The position numbers and the translations under genes were made by a program. Positions 11,801-23,911 of a DNA stretch of 64,000 nt are shown here, piece by piece. A model generated the notes under the pieces. It was given only the letters and a program-made list of their open reading frames with translations. It was not told the origin of the DNA and did no database searches. Origin of the DNA: Alitta virens (taxonomy: Eukaryota > Annelida > Polychaeta > Phyllodocida > Nereididae); contig OW028585.1 in NCBI GenBank assembly GCA_932294295.1, positions 26,846,177 to 26,910,176 on the forward strand, in the 5' to 3' direction. Position 1 is the first letter of the stretch, and every line of letters begins with the position of its first letter.

Positions 11801-13627
11801 GACGATTCGACTTGGAACATTTCCTCGTCTCCATGGTAACTGACAGAATGACTGTGGATCTCGCAAAAGTCAAGGTCATTCTGAAGGTCATTTTGAAGGT
11901 CATTTATATCGCTATCATTGCAGAGACACACCATATCGGGATCAAATCTGGCCATCTCCATCAAAAGTATATGATGCAATTCACTCGCGGTCAATTCCGC
12001 AGCAAAATGACCGTGATGTCCATCATAGAGTCCGAAAAAACATTTGTGAATGTCGTTTCCGAAACAGTCTTGGAATACTTTTGTGTCTTCCATCGCTCGC
12101 TTCCATCGGTGGTTTCCATGACTACAGATGCCAACAGCTATGGCGCAATCCGTGCTACAAGACAATCCAACTCCCTGCACCGAAATGTCCACCTCCTCTT
12201 TAATATGGCGATAACTTTCGTAAGTGTCTGACTTCAAGAACTCATAGGCTTCGTTAATTCTCTGCAATTCTAAATTATCGATAGCACTCTCTTTGCTCTT
12301 TGCTTTTAATTGTCGAATGAGACTTTTCCTCCTGATGATCAGCTTTTCAAAGTTTTCAGGTTTCAAATCTTTTTTATATTTCATGATCTGAAATTGGATT
12401 CCTTTAATTAGCTAACATCACAAAAATACTTCAATGTTTAACTAGCAAGAGACATACATGTAACATATGCAATTGATACAATCCCTTGCTAACCATGGAT
12501 AAATAAGAGGATCCCCCCCCCCCCCACAGCCAAGCGCTAGGGGATGGGGATTCTGCTGCAGCTATCTGGGTTCCAGGTTTGCTATCTACAATCTACTATA
12601 TCCAACAACCGCTTGCGATTTTGACGTACACTTTAAGTCACCAATCGCACAGGGCCTATTTAAATATACCAGCTGTGGGCGGGGCTTGAACTGCCTTGCC
12701 CCAGAAACCCCACAATCATGCAGGTCACAGCTCCCAGAAAATATGCACCATGTTAAAGAATAGATTGTCACCTCTATCAGTTGTGCTAAAAGGAATTCCC
12801 CGCAAAGTGCTGGGAGATAGCATGAGTGATGCTAGTAGCTACCCAGGTTTTGCTACAGATCAACGCTCCTGAAAACTACCAATGTTTGTTTCAGTGCACA
12901 CTTGCCTAAATATCTACCAGCAACTTATAAATTTTAGTGTGACAAAGAAAATAATCATATTGCATAAATATTTAGTATTTTGACCTTAAAGGAGCACAAA
13001 CAATTTTTTTTTCAAAATTATTCAATCAATTTCACCTGTAAGCATTTGTGGTAGTACCGATGGTCTAAAAGATTCTGAACATCAACGTAACCATCGCATT
13101 CTTTGCAGAACAGGGAAATGTCGGGAATGACGAAGGGTAGTTCTTCAGGAGCTAGCGATTCTGGAGAACCTGTAAAATATAAGTTGACATTAGCAGATAT
13201 GGATATTGTGCAATTACAATGTAGTCGTGCATGTATTAGGCCTAAATCTTGCAAAAGTTAAATTTGCCTAAGTTTGCACAACTCGAACCATTTCGAAGGA
13301 CCATTGACAATCTATTCCGTATATATACACATTCTGTATATATAGGAATCTTTGTATTAAAAGTTGAAACTTTGCCTAACTCGAATAAAATCCTCATTTC
13401 AATTTAACTTACGTATACAAGGTTTACTGCACTTTAATTTTTTTCAGACAAATAACAAATTCATAGAAATTGATAAGGAATTATTTGTGTCCATATTTAT
13501 CACACATAATTGTCCTACCTGTAGAAGCGCGTAATGTGGCATCATTGTCGGTAGTATTGTGGAACGACCGTGGTTCTATCAATATCGGTGATGCCTTAGT
13601 GTCTTCCTTCCAAGATTGTTTATCCAT
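5869..13627 (-). CDS. PP2D1-like: PP2D1-like PP2C pseudophosphatase, unit 1 copy (699 aa)
   Basis: Ten coding exons: 13627-13519, 13169-13036, 12387-11761, 11536-11272, 10591-10457, 10023-9913, 9121-8898, 7091-7014, 6430-6276, 6130-5869. Every junction has GT-AG borders and matching phases, giving 699 residues. Domain order is as in the unit 3 copy (42208-49986): zinc finger, Met-Glu-Asp and Asp-Gly-His PP2C motifs, altered metal-binding positions, and a C-terminal Arg-Asp-Asn-Ile-Thr motif. Copy-specific changes are Thr6 to Trp, loss of three codons (Leu-Glu-Asp) near residue 136 in exon 3, Arg to Cys in the Val-Phe-Gln-Asp loop, Asp to Val just before the exon 3 end, and two substitutions in exon 5. 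The last exon is identical in product to units 2 and 3. Confidence 0.88.
8190..8530. repeat. Intron 7 repeat cluster: GATA microsatellite, GA run and SINE body fragment, unit 1
   Basis: Inside intron 7 of the PP2D1-like gene, a GATA tract (about 8198-8220) and a GA run (about 8287-8303) flank a fragment of the SINE body also seen at 5361-5647. The shared words include a gggttgattga stretch and a ttacacatttaccccatggg stretch. Confidence 0.6.
9699..9737. repeat. CAATA pentanucleotide microsatellite, unit 1
   Basis: About 7.8 perfect copies of CAATA within intron 6 of the PP2D1-like gene. Confidence 0.95.
10774..10945. mobile_element. C/G-run MITE with CAGGGGC ends and ATAGAC duplication, unit 1
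   Basis: The element starts CAGGGGCTGATTTAG and ends with CTAGATCTGCCCCTG, an inverted pair with few mismatches. ATAGAC is repeated on both sides (10768-10773 and 10946-10951). The interior has several long C runs and no coding capacity. The ends recall hAT-type MITEs, but the 6-bp duplication is shorter than the 8 bp typical of hAT, so the superfamily is open. It lies in intron 4 of the PP2D1-like gene. Confidence 0.7.
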
Positions 13628-16374
13628 AGCTGGCTATTAAAAATAAAGGATTTTGAAAGAACAAGCAAAGGATTTAAACGGAGTTGCAAATTAATGACAA
13701 TGAATAAATATCACAGCCAAAAATTTATTTAACAGATCACTATTGATATATTTTTTAGGCCAGTCTTTAAGTTAGAAGTGAAAAATAAATAAAGTTTGCT
13801 AAATTAAATTTACGAAACATGCCAACACACCTGATCAAGTATGAGCCTTTCTCATTCCTCACCTCTCCAGTGAGTTAAAATTACCCGCAGCAGTGCTGTT
13901 CAAGCTCTATGAACGAGGTTAAGCGGAGTAAACAATTTCACAAGGGTTTGAATCCACAACATCACATAATTTTGCCTTTAGCAAATGGACAGCTTGACCA
14001 TTAGACCACATTCTTAGAACACAGCATAACCCTGTTCTAAACTTCTGACTCAAACTGCAGCAGAACTACTTTATTGAAGTATAATATTAATCTTACTAAC
14101 CTTTAATCACAGTCTATGCATGATATTATCAGAAAAATCACAGCAATGTTGTCACAGGTTGCTTAGCTACCACAACACCACCTGGTGGAAATCAGCTATT
14201 AAAAGAAATCACTATTTTCATTGCATTTATCACTGTAGTCTATTGTCATGTCATTATTAAACTTAATAATCAATGGTTATAATTATGGAATTGTATATAT
14301 GATTATACATAAAACCTAAATATGCTCTAGGCATAAAATAATAGTAGGAGGTCTTTGATGGCATGAAATATTTGTAAAGATGCAAACCCTTCAATTATCT
14401 ACCAGAGGCAGATGTAATGATGAGATAAAGCTTCAAAGTGTAACACATTTAACCCATCAGCAAAAATTGTCATCTATATATATGTATTAGTCAACGTTTA
14501 ATAGTCTTTAATTCAGTGGGACATAAGTCTTTCCTCTCCTCTTATTAGTATGTCATAACTAACTGATTCCATAAATATAATTTTCTCAGTCAAATATACA
14601 TTAAAATGCACTTAAAATACTGCTGGTACAGGATGCACTTTGCTTCAGCCAATCGGGAGTCAAGGACGGGAATTCTTTCAGCCAATTGAATAGCAGTAGT
14701 CTTCCGTAGCCACCTGGTGGAAAAACAGAGAACCTTCCATGAAAATCCACTATTTAATACTTGTCCCAGCACAGACATTGGCTGCAGGGTACAGCATCAC
14801 TGGCAGTTCCAGGGGGGGGGGGGAGGGGCCCGTACCAGCCTTAATTTCTATAATGGCGCACTACAAAGTGACTCAGATACACCTGATCCGCCAGTGCTAA
14901 GCATCATGTTGCCAACATCAGTCAGGGTCGAATGGATTATTCAAAACAAACATCCGTATGATTATTGGTAATTTTCAATATATATTTCAATATAAATACA
15001 GGACTATATATCATTTATATAAAAACTAACATATATTTTCTACAGATAAGTACACGCTCTTGTATATATATGTTTTCATACTATCAAGCAGAACATAAAA
15101 CAAAATGAACATAACTTTCTTATAAATCAATGTAACGTTTCTGGCTGGGTATTAACCACCTTGGAAACTTAATTAAGTCAAGCAAGTCTGTGTTTTATTT
15201 TAACATTCCAGAGATAGTTGGTGCACCACCTTAAATTTATTTTCCGAGGTGCTCAAAATCTAAGATGCTCGCTATGTTATTCATTCAGAAAGAATAAAGT
15301 GTTTATTTACAATCTCTGGCATACAATGTATCTATAGTAATCCTTACACAATAAAACATCAATAAAAATATAACTTCTGTCATATAAAAATATATCTTTT
15401 ACATACATAAAGTTTCCTGTACAGCAGAAGTCACCATCTACATTCCTCTTACTCAGATGGTGAGGTGATCGACATTATATGAAAACATGTGTTAAAAATG
15501 TACTCTTCAGCAGTGTTTACAGGGATTGAAATAAGTCGAGAAAAATCGTTTAGGCTATGTGGAGGTTACCATAAATCTTTCAAACGGATGGACTGCCTTA
15601 ACAACAAATTATTTGGTCACAACACTTGTGGTTAGGGGCGGTGACCACATCAATATTTATGGTAACCGGTAGACCCATAAGCAGCAGCATTTAGCAGCAA
15701 AAGTTAGTGATATTTTGTTCATTTAGTCCACTTCTGGTTCAGAAGCAGCATAATTTGAAAAAAACCAGCACTAGTCATGAAATTACGACTTGGTGAAGTT
15801 AGCAGGAACATTTTGGCAGAGTCAGTCAGAATTTGAAATTCAACTGGCTTACCGGTCTAGTAACGGGAAAGCGGGTTACCATTGTTGAACCTTATTTCTT
15901 TCCCTGTATTTAGATCTAACATCTGCATAGAGCTTAGTAGCGGACATCGAATGCTGCCGACTCCATCAATTTATGTCCACAACGCTTTGTTGGTACTAAT
16001 CACCACGATTATGTCAGTGAATTATACACTGTTCCACGCAAATTGTGATCAGAAACATGTACATTGTACATCTACATATAGGGACTGATGGTTCGGTCTA
16101 CATTGTACCCAAACATGCTGCAGACCTACAAACACCTGTAGTTCATCACTTAAATCACTATTGATGGGTATTACAAATACAAACATGTGAGCTTTTGTTG
16201 TGAGCTAGACCAGCTCATCTAAGATTTGTATCTTCGGCTTTGATTATAACTCACGACCTGAAATGTTGATCAATTAAAGCGAACATTGTCATAGGTATTA
16301 GTCAGCATTTTGTGACACAAGTAATGGAACATCAAGCATTTTGAAATCTGATAATATTTATGACAGTAATGATA
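13628..16374. other. Spacer between BTB-BACK copy B and the unit 1 PP2D1-like gene
   Basis: No protein-coding exon recognised. It holds the tRNA-like SINE head (13940-14010), a dispersed repeat related to 4395-4840 (14515-14760), a G run near 14813 and the 3' flank of BTB-BACK copy B. An acceptor-like AG with an upstream pyrimidine-rich run lies a few bases before the PP2D1-like ATG, so a noncoding first exon and the promoter probably lie in here. Confidence 0.6.
13940..14010 (-). repeat. tRNA-like SINE head, unit 1
   Basis: On the minus strand an A-box-like TGGTCTAATGG (14008-13998) is followed at tRNA-like spacing by a B-box-like GGATTCAAACCC (13955-13944). No full cloverleaf can be folded by eye, so this is most likely the head of a second SINE family. 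It sits upstream of the PP2D1-like coding start. Equivalent copies lie at 32630-32700 and 50299-50369. Confidence 0.5.
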
Positions 16375-18406
16375 TTAGAAAGACCATTTGCAAACTTCGT
16401 TTAACTGAGTTCTCATCTGTAAGAATTCTGTCATTATCTTGCTTACATTTTTAGTTTTTGCAGTTTTTTGCCAAGCATGAAATTCATCATGGAGCTTGTT
16501 ACGAATGTCTTTATTCCCATCATTTGCTGGAGTTGATATACCATTACTGTTTGCCAAATCAGCATAGCACTGCAAAACTATTCGGTAGGAAAGCAATTCA
16601 AGTCCAATGTCAGCTTTATCTGAACAGTCTTTCATGTAGTTCAACAATGAATTGAAGTCACAGTGTTGTTTGTCTTTCGGGTTATAAAGCACCTTTTGAT
16701 TGCACAATTGCTCCATGTCAGCAACTGGAGTTAGGTAAATACTATTTTCACAACGGAATTTGTTTGAGAAAGGACATTCAATGCCTTCATTGTCAAAAAC
16801 TGTAATCTTCTGAAAAACTTGTTTTATTTCCCTGTCAGTCAAAAACCCATCAATTGTTGAGACTGTGTTTGCAAAATCTTGTGTGGTCATGGTTGGGAAT
16901 CGTATTTTGTACAAGGCATCTCCTATAATGTGTCTCATATTGGCACCATTTCTGGAAATTTTGGCATCATTGCATTTCCCATTCAGCCATAGTTGTATAT
17001 ATCGGAAAATTGTAATTTCTAATACATTGGTAGAACCAACATCAAGGAAAGTAGAAAGAGCAGGCTGAGTCAACTTCTTGAATGAACCAGTTGTCAATAC
17101 CTCTCGAGTTTGCTTTGAAAATATATCCAGACACTTTTCTTTAATTGCCTCAGAGTTGAAGTTAATTGCTTCTTCCATAAAGGCACAGACATTCTTTATT
17201 CCAATAGATTTAACGACGTGCTCCTCGCAAAGTTCAATCAAGTATTTCATCTCGAATTTGGTTGCAGAGAACAGGAGAATGAAGACATTCTCATCTGATA
17301 CAGGTACACCACTGTACAAGAACCTGTCAAAACAGAAACATTGATTTATAATTATAAATAATAGGTTGTAGAGACTCTGATCCCCTAATCGTTCCCCCTT
17401 CACCTACATCGATCCTTGGCCCTCGTGCAGTAGCACCTCACGATAACAAAATTTCATGTCCTCAAATTTCCCCATGTTTCTATGTCTCAATACTACAATG
17501 TACTGGCTCTGAAGCTTAATCAGCTTATGTGGCCAGCTGTCAGAGGCAGACATAATGATGAGATGATGAGGTTGGATCCACACCATGGATGTTAAAAATT
17601 TACCCCATTGCTGGGGTCTTACTTGCCTTAGCAAAGCCATTGCGTAAAACACTATGCTAATTTACCCTAAATTTATGTCCTGATTTACCGCCATTTTCTG
17701 AGTTTCCCTGTCAGGAAAAAACTGAGACTTTTCCAGGATTTCCCGATTTAAAAACACAGGGAATCCTGCAGTTGTCACAAATATAGGCACATAGCAAGTA
17801 AATAGTATTACAGTAAAAAATAAACTGTGTATTAATTTACATATATATATATATGCTTTTATTGACACAGTAATATCATATATGATACATTTCTCAAAAA
17901 TAACTGATAAAAACATGTACTAAGGCTACTTCTACTCACTATTTCTATTTGCAATATATATATACATGGTATAAAAGTTAAAGGTATACATTATCAATAG
18001 ATTAACAGCAATTTCATTAACACCAACATTATATATGAATTGGCTAGGTTGGCTCAACAGTCACTTCATTAATAAATACAACCACGACAATCTAGAGACA
18101 TCAACAGGTCTGCTGAGCACATTTTTACTACTTTGTATTGCCTATTTCAATTAGCCAAATGCACACATACCTCAGAAGTGCCTGGAATGAATCAAAGCTC
18201 ATGTCTTCGACACAAATGGGCTCTTTTTCAGGAGACCAATCAGCCGATAAATCATACAGAGCTTGGCATTGCGTTTTCAGGACAACTCTGTGAGTTCCAA
18301 TTACTTTTCCTTCGACGTTGAACTTGACATCGCAATCCTCTTGCATTTCAAAAGCTTGCGTCAAACCTTCAACTAGCATTTTCAAAACTGGGTCCTGTGC
18401 TGCCAT
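16375..18406 (-). CDS. BTB-BACK domain protein, copy B
   Basis: Two coding exons, 18406-18171 and 17323-16375, join in phase 2 through a GTATGT donor and a TTTGACAG acceptor to give 394 residues. Residues ~20-125 form a BTB/POZ domain and ~130-225 a BACK-like helical region; the last ~165 residues match nothing I recognise. BTB-BACK proteins usually dimerise and many act as substrate adaptors of cullin-3 ubiquitin ligases; no Kelch or PHR repeats are present, so the target is unknown. This copy has Phe-Leu at the exon junction, where copy D has Tyr-Met, and Arg-Tyr-Ile in the BACK region, where C and D have Arg-Asn-Ile. The PP2D1-like gene of unit 1 lies downstream on the same strand, 2.7 kb beyond the stop. 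Confidence 0.9.
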
Positions 18407-19945
18407 GTGGAATCTTAAATGACTTGCAACAATCAATTAAGTTACCTGAAAAGCAAGCAGAAACACAAGAATTACTCGAGTGACACGCTAGAGAGCCATC
18501 ACATTCAAATCACCAACAACATTACAATCATCAAGTGGTGAAATGGGGGACTCTTAATTGGGTCCACAGAGCATATGCTGTTCCTCGACAAATTTGTGAT
18601 GTCACCAATGCACTCAATGACCTGATTGTATGATTATGTCATCAAAAAAGGTTTTAAGGACTGGCTTTGAGCTCCTCCTGTTGGGGGATTACAGTAGTTT
18701 TCACCGAAGCTTTAATTAAATTGGAGACAGACCATACAAAGCACAGCAGGGCTCAACACTGATATGAGCTTTGTGAAGTGCCTGTCCCGACAGTGCCAAT
18801 AGCCTTTTTCTATCGCCACTGCATACAGATATGCAGTAATATATACTGTGCATGCCATGGGTCCACTGGGGGTCAGTTTAAGGGCTTGTGGACCTTGAGG
18901 TTGTGGTGTTGGTATCTGGGATGTGAAACTTGTCAGCGTTAATAAACATTCTAAATGACCAGAATGATCGATACAATCTAAAGGATTTGGATCTGCCCCT
19001 GGTTGTTGTTATTAGCAAGTCTACTGTATATATATCTATGAGCTAAGTGGCTGCTCCGACGGCTTTGATATGTCACAGCCACGGTTCTGGCCTATCCGGA
19101 ATAATTCAACCTGCCTCGCCGATTCTACACCTTAAAATTAATCTTTTGACACTATTATTATGAGTTATCATTACATTCAGTCATTAAAATCTTTGCTGGA
19201 AGATCTGAAGCGAACAAGTCGATCCTTGCCACCATTTCCATCACGTGATGTAAACAAACAAGCAGTAAATGCGGCAATTTAAAAAAAATAATTGCCTAAC
19301 GAACTAGCTGTTTTAGCAAGAAAAGGTTTATTCTTCATACTAAACAAACATTAATTATTTAGTTTAGACTATTTAATAATTGAAATTCATGATTTTGGAA
19401 GAGAAAAGTCGAAGCAAGAGGTTTACTTTTTTGTTTCTACATCCGCGGGCACTATAAAATTAATACACTCAGTGATTCAGCTTGGGGGAACAGGCCTGAG
19501 CTTAACAGGCGATAAATCTCTTCGTTCTCCTGGAGGTTACCTTAAACTGAAATGCCCCCCTGAAATTGCCCCCCTCTATTGTGGTTTTATGGTATTATCT
19601 GTAAAAACTTGGAGTACAGAAATGTTATGGACATCCTTTTATAAATCTCATTCATGCAAATGTATTACTAGTATAGCGACTAAATGGTCATTGGGCAGAT
19701 TAGCTGTCAACAAGTTTGCATTAATATGTCAACTATATGGTAATGACCTGTCACTGTCAGGTGGGGTGTTCTGCTTGAACTGTGGTCGGTTAACTTCCCC
19801 CACCTTTTGACTACCACATAATTCCAAGTACCATCAGTTACCACCTGATGTCATCTTTCCGTCATTGCAATAAATGACAATTCTTGACCCGGTGATTTTG
19901 TTGTCAGTCAAAACTGAGTTCTCGGCACAGTAGCATGTCCATTCG

Positions 19946-21568
19946 TGACTGCGCGATTCGTCCCAGCCAAAACTGGTCCGTTCGTCGCTCAAAAAAGGTC
20001 TGTTCCTCACCCGAAACTGGTCGATTTGTCACCCAATTCGTCACTTCCAGTGAGGACGCTTAAAAGTGCACAATGGTGTCACATTATTGCTATTAAGTAC
20101 TATCGGGAAAATAAATATCTAACCCCAGTTTAATTGAGTTGCAATTGCTTATTTATAAGCATGTGAAGTGAATATGTGATACCTGATGGACGCTGCATGC
20201 CTAACTAATCACAAAAAAACGGTTTCTTCTTGTTAATTGCTATTGTAACCCTAGTGATCTATCATATATAAACGGCATATGCTTGCTAATTAATATTAAA
20301 TAAATGCCACATTATTATTTTTGCATTTTCTCTTGCCTTTAATGTATAGTTTTGCTTGCTAATTGATATTAAATTAATGCCACAATTTACATAAATATCC
20401 AAACAAAATAATAAAATATTATTATTACTTATTATATTATAATAAATAATGCATTTATTGTGATTAATAAATAATTTATTCATATTAATATTCCTATGCA
20501 CAAGTGCATTATTTATATTTAGATGATGATTAGATACTTATAATTACATATTAATTCTTGGTGTATATCAAATTATGCATAATAATATCAATAAAGTCGT
20601 ACAGAACCCCAAAGACTTGTTCTATACCTTTTCCTTCCCAGGATTTTTACATTTTATTTTATTATTGTGTTATAGTTTGCTTTGCATTTATGACTTATGT
20701 ACTTGAATTGCCAGTCATGTAAGTCTTAAACTATTTAAAATAATCTTAAATATTACATGTATATGAAACACCTCAATTGTATTAGTAATATTATTTTAGT
20801 AATATAATTTAATTGTATTAGTAATAATTACTTAAGTAATATAAATTATGTAAAACAATATCCAGCATTTACTTAATTAAGGCTAGCAAAGGAACATCAT
20901 ACTTTATAGCTTTTATGACTTATACTCAATCTCTTTGATGTTTGTAAGTTTATTGACCAGTATAAGCTATTATCTTAAATTCAATTGTTTAAGATAATTT
21001 ACCTATAAATTCTTATATAATATATACCTACAGTGTAAATTGTATCTAGTCTAAGCTATATTGCTCTATATTTATAAATGATTAAATTGTGCATTTTAAT
21101 TTTTCTATTGTCAATAAAAGTGTAACAATTGTCAGTTGTCTCCTTGTCGTCATTGTTGCTAAATTTATCCAAGTATAATAACTATTACAAAAAAAAAACC
21201 ATATCTATTATATTTATTTAACAATGAATAAGTAACTTGGTATTGGAATAATTACTCGTGGCCAATATTGCAATAATCTCTCATTCCGAGCTTTCAGAAT
21301 CTGTTTAAATTTTGAAAATATTAACTTGAAGTGAGGTTACAGTATTTTAATGTTATCACTATATCAGTGGTTATAACTAAGACTGTCAGTCTGTACGGCT
21401 TATTGGAAGACGGCCTGTGCCTGCAACTATATAAAAATATATGTTAAAAAACTACGGGTGACGAACCGACCAAATCCGGGTGACGAACAGACCAGTTTCG
21501 GGTGACGAACAGAAACTTTTTTCGAGTGACGAATGGACCAGTTTTGGAGGGGTCGAATCGTGTAGTGA
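19946..21568. mobile_element. AT-rich element with long inverted termini, unit 2
   Basis: Same element as at 1911-3533, at the same place in the unit, with arms at about 19946-20045 and 21453-21568. It was present before the tandem amplification. Confidence 0.6.
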
Positions 21569-22260
21569 CTAATCAACTAGAAAGCCTCGGCATAAGCTGG
21601 ACCCACCTCTACATACGTTTACATTTAGCCAGGCAGACCAGGCTAGCCTCGGCACAGCCAGATACAGACATAAATGGGTTATGACCTGTCAACGAGTTGG
21701 TTGTTGTGCAAAAAGTTTGTCATTTTGTGTCTTCCAAATATACGAGTTGGTTTGTCAACGAATTCGGCTTCTAATTTAGCAGTTGTCTAAATATCCTAAG
21801 CTTTACCTCAATTTTGCCGAGATAGCTGATCTTCTTGCGACTGGACACTTTCCCAGAAATACAGGCTTCAGCGGGTGAGTGTATAATGCGGATCACGCGG
21901 ACCATGCGGACCAGCGCTAAAACCAACAAGAACAAGCGCACATCGTCCGTTTGTTTGTTTAGAAATACAACACACCCTTTTTGCTCGATATCCCACAAAA
22001 TAGCAATCATCAGCTTAATTACAAAAAAAAAAAAAAAATGAACACAATCTATGAAGAATAAAGGACACCGTACATTAAAGATAATGACAACTGATGGCCA
22101 TAACCAGGGCCCGCGAGTCCGCGAGGGCCACCTGCTGGCAGAGAAGCAGTCGCCTACCGCTGGATCCATCGATATAGAACTCCTACCTCTGGATGATGTC
22201 AGGCTGGCAGGCCCTGGGGCTGGCTGGCAGGCCCTCGAACTGGGTGGTCACCAACCAGAG

Positions 22261-22366
22261 CCATACGTTCACGAACATAAATGAAACGTTCAAAAAACAT
22301 TTTTCTAAGGTACACACTTTAGAAAAATGTTTTTGGAACGTTTCATTTATGTTCGTGAACGTATGG
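22261..22366. repeat. 106-bp foldback hairpin, unit 2
   Basis: Same length and arm structure as the unit 1 hairpin at 4226-4331. Confidence 0.8.
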
Positions 22367-22473
22367 TATATAACACTGCTCTGCCAACATTACTTGTAAC
22401 AGTCTTTTCACTGAGACTCTCCTCTTAGTGACTAAAGTTACTACTCGTTTTGCTTTTCAGACATAGTATGTCA

Positions 22474-22624
22474 AAACCACAGGCATCACAATCGCCCTCT
22501 GGTGTAGCCCCCTCCCCCCCCCCCAACCGCTGACTGCTATATATTTATAGTAAGTATTAACAGTCAGCGGTCCGAGGGGGGGGGGGCACCAGGCTACACC
22601 AGAGGGCGATTGTGATGCCTGTGG
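22474..22624. mobile_element. MITE with TCA duplication, unit 2
   Basis: Same insertion at the same site as in unit 1. It differs mainly in the lengths of the internal C and G homopolymers. In this unit the paralogous empty site has been removed by the 383-bp spacer deletion. Confidence 0.75.
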
Positions 22625-23391
22625 TCATAACTAACTGATTCCATAAATATATTTTCTGGGAAATAATAGAAATCAACTAAATGATAAGATGTCAAATATA
22701 CATTAAACTTCGCTAAAAATACTGCTGCTAGGATGCACTTTGCTTCAGCGAATCAGAGTCAAGGGCGGGAACGTTTTCAGCCAGAATTGCAATGTTCTGC
22801 CGTAGCCACCTGGTGGAAATACAGAAAACCTGTGAAATCCGCTATTTACACCCTTATATATATAGCAGGCTCGAGTCTTTCTCAACTCCCTGGTTAGTAT
22901 ATGCCCAGCACAGCATGCTGCCTGATTATATTGCACTCCTTATATGTCAAGTGCTCTAGAATTGCATTTTGAAATTTACATTTTTCATAACCCCTTTCTA
23001 ATGAGCTTGCATGCCAAATTTCAAAATCCTATTACAATCTTTAGTGTGTCAGAAGCCAATCAGTCTCATGGACTATTTTGGTGACCTTGGATATTGGCCG
23101 CCATATTGGGCTTTTGGAATGTCTACATCTTAGAATTGACTCTCAAAAGTATGGTTGTGCCAAATTTCATGCTATTTGCACTCGGTCCTCGTATCTGCTC
23201 CACTAATAACCAAGTACCCATTTGCACTAGGTGGCTAAAGCAGCTGTTTACGGAAGATGTGCTCAGTTCCCCCATGCCTATGGCTGGCTATGAACCCGTT
23301 GCCACAAGCAAAAGCTTTGCCTCGAAATAAGTGTTCTCATTATACACTGGTCAAACTGTGATGGGATATATATATTTGTTCCATAGATAGA

Positions 23392-23690
23392 TGGATATGG
23401 AAAATGCAGCCCTCTAAAGCAAGTTCTTGCTGCTGTCGAGGGTTGATTGATGAGGTGAGAGAGAGGAGGAGTCCATCAATGTTACACATTTATCCCATGG
23501 ATGGCATCTTCTACTTGCCTCAGCATAGACATTGCGTAGAAGGGACCGCCAATTAAACATTTCATCCGAACGACATCCAGCTGGGATGTAGCTCATGAAG
23601 AGTGCCTGGGCTGGGGATCAAACCCGGGACCTTCAGCAGAGCTGGCCAATGTGGAATTGGCGGATGCCTTAACCATTAGGCCACCCCATA
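23392..23690 (-). mobile_element. tRNA-derived SINE, unit 2
   Basis: Same SINE, 12 bp longer than in units 1 and 3 near 23450, where it keeps a GA-rich stretch also seen in the other SINE fragments of the unit. That makes the shorter form in units 1 and 3 the derived one. Confidence 0.7.
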
Positions 23691-23848
23691 AAAGTCAATG
23701 AGCTTAAATCATCCTCATTGATGACATCAGAGCCATATATAAGCGGACGTATATAGTTAGCCATAGCAGGCACAAAAAGGCAACCGATAGCAACCAATAT
23801 TAACATTTGTGTATAAAAACCCATACAAAAATTCATTTAAAAACAAGT

Positions 23849-23854
23849 TTTATT
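23849..23854 (-). terminator. Polyadenylation signal AATAAA, PP2D1-like unit 2
   Basis: Same hexamer in the same place relative to the stop codon at 23912, unchanged from unit 1. Confidence 0.65.
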
Positions 23855-23911
23855 ACAACCAGTAAAGTTTGTGTCCAGTTTGACCTATTCAGTCCAATAA
23901 TTCACATAATT

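Larger units (their letters stand above)
1..18035. repeat. Tandem unit 1 of the BTB-BACK/PP2D1-like array
   Basis: This is the first of three full copies of an approximately 18-kb segment. The sequence at position 1 recurs at 18036, 36340 and 54561, and the match runs through exons, introns and spacers. The unit holds the 5' coding exon of one BTB-BACK gene at its left end, a complete PP2D1-like gene (13627-5869) and the second coding exon of the next BTB-BACK gene (17323-16375). Copy-specific marks are a 9-bp deletion in PP2D1-like exon 3 and a 383-bp segment (14448-14830) that unit 2 lacks. The phase of the unit is arbitrary because the array runs off the left edge. Confidence 0.95.

Noticed and set aside
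11812..12231. 139-142-codon plus-strand open frames in each unit
   Set aside because: They are antisense shadows of PP2D1-like exon 3.
16375..17403. Single-exon BTB-BACK gene starting at 17403
   Set aside because: The first 80 bases are intron: there is no ATG start at 17403, and the acceptor at 17324 joins in frame to the upstream exon with the BTB start.
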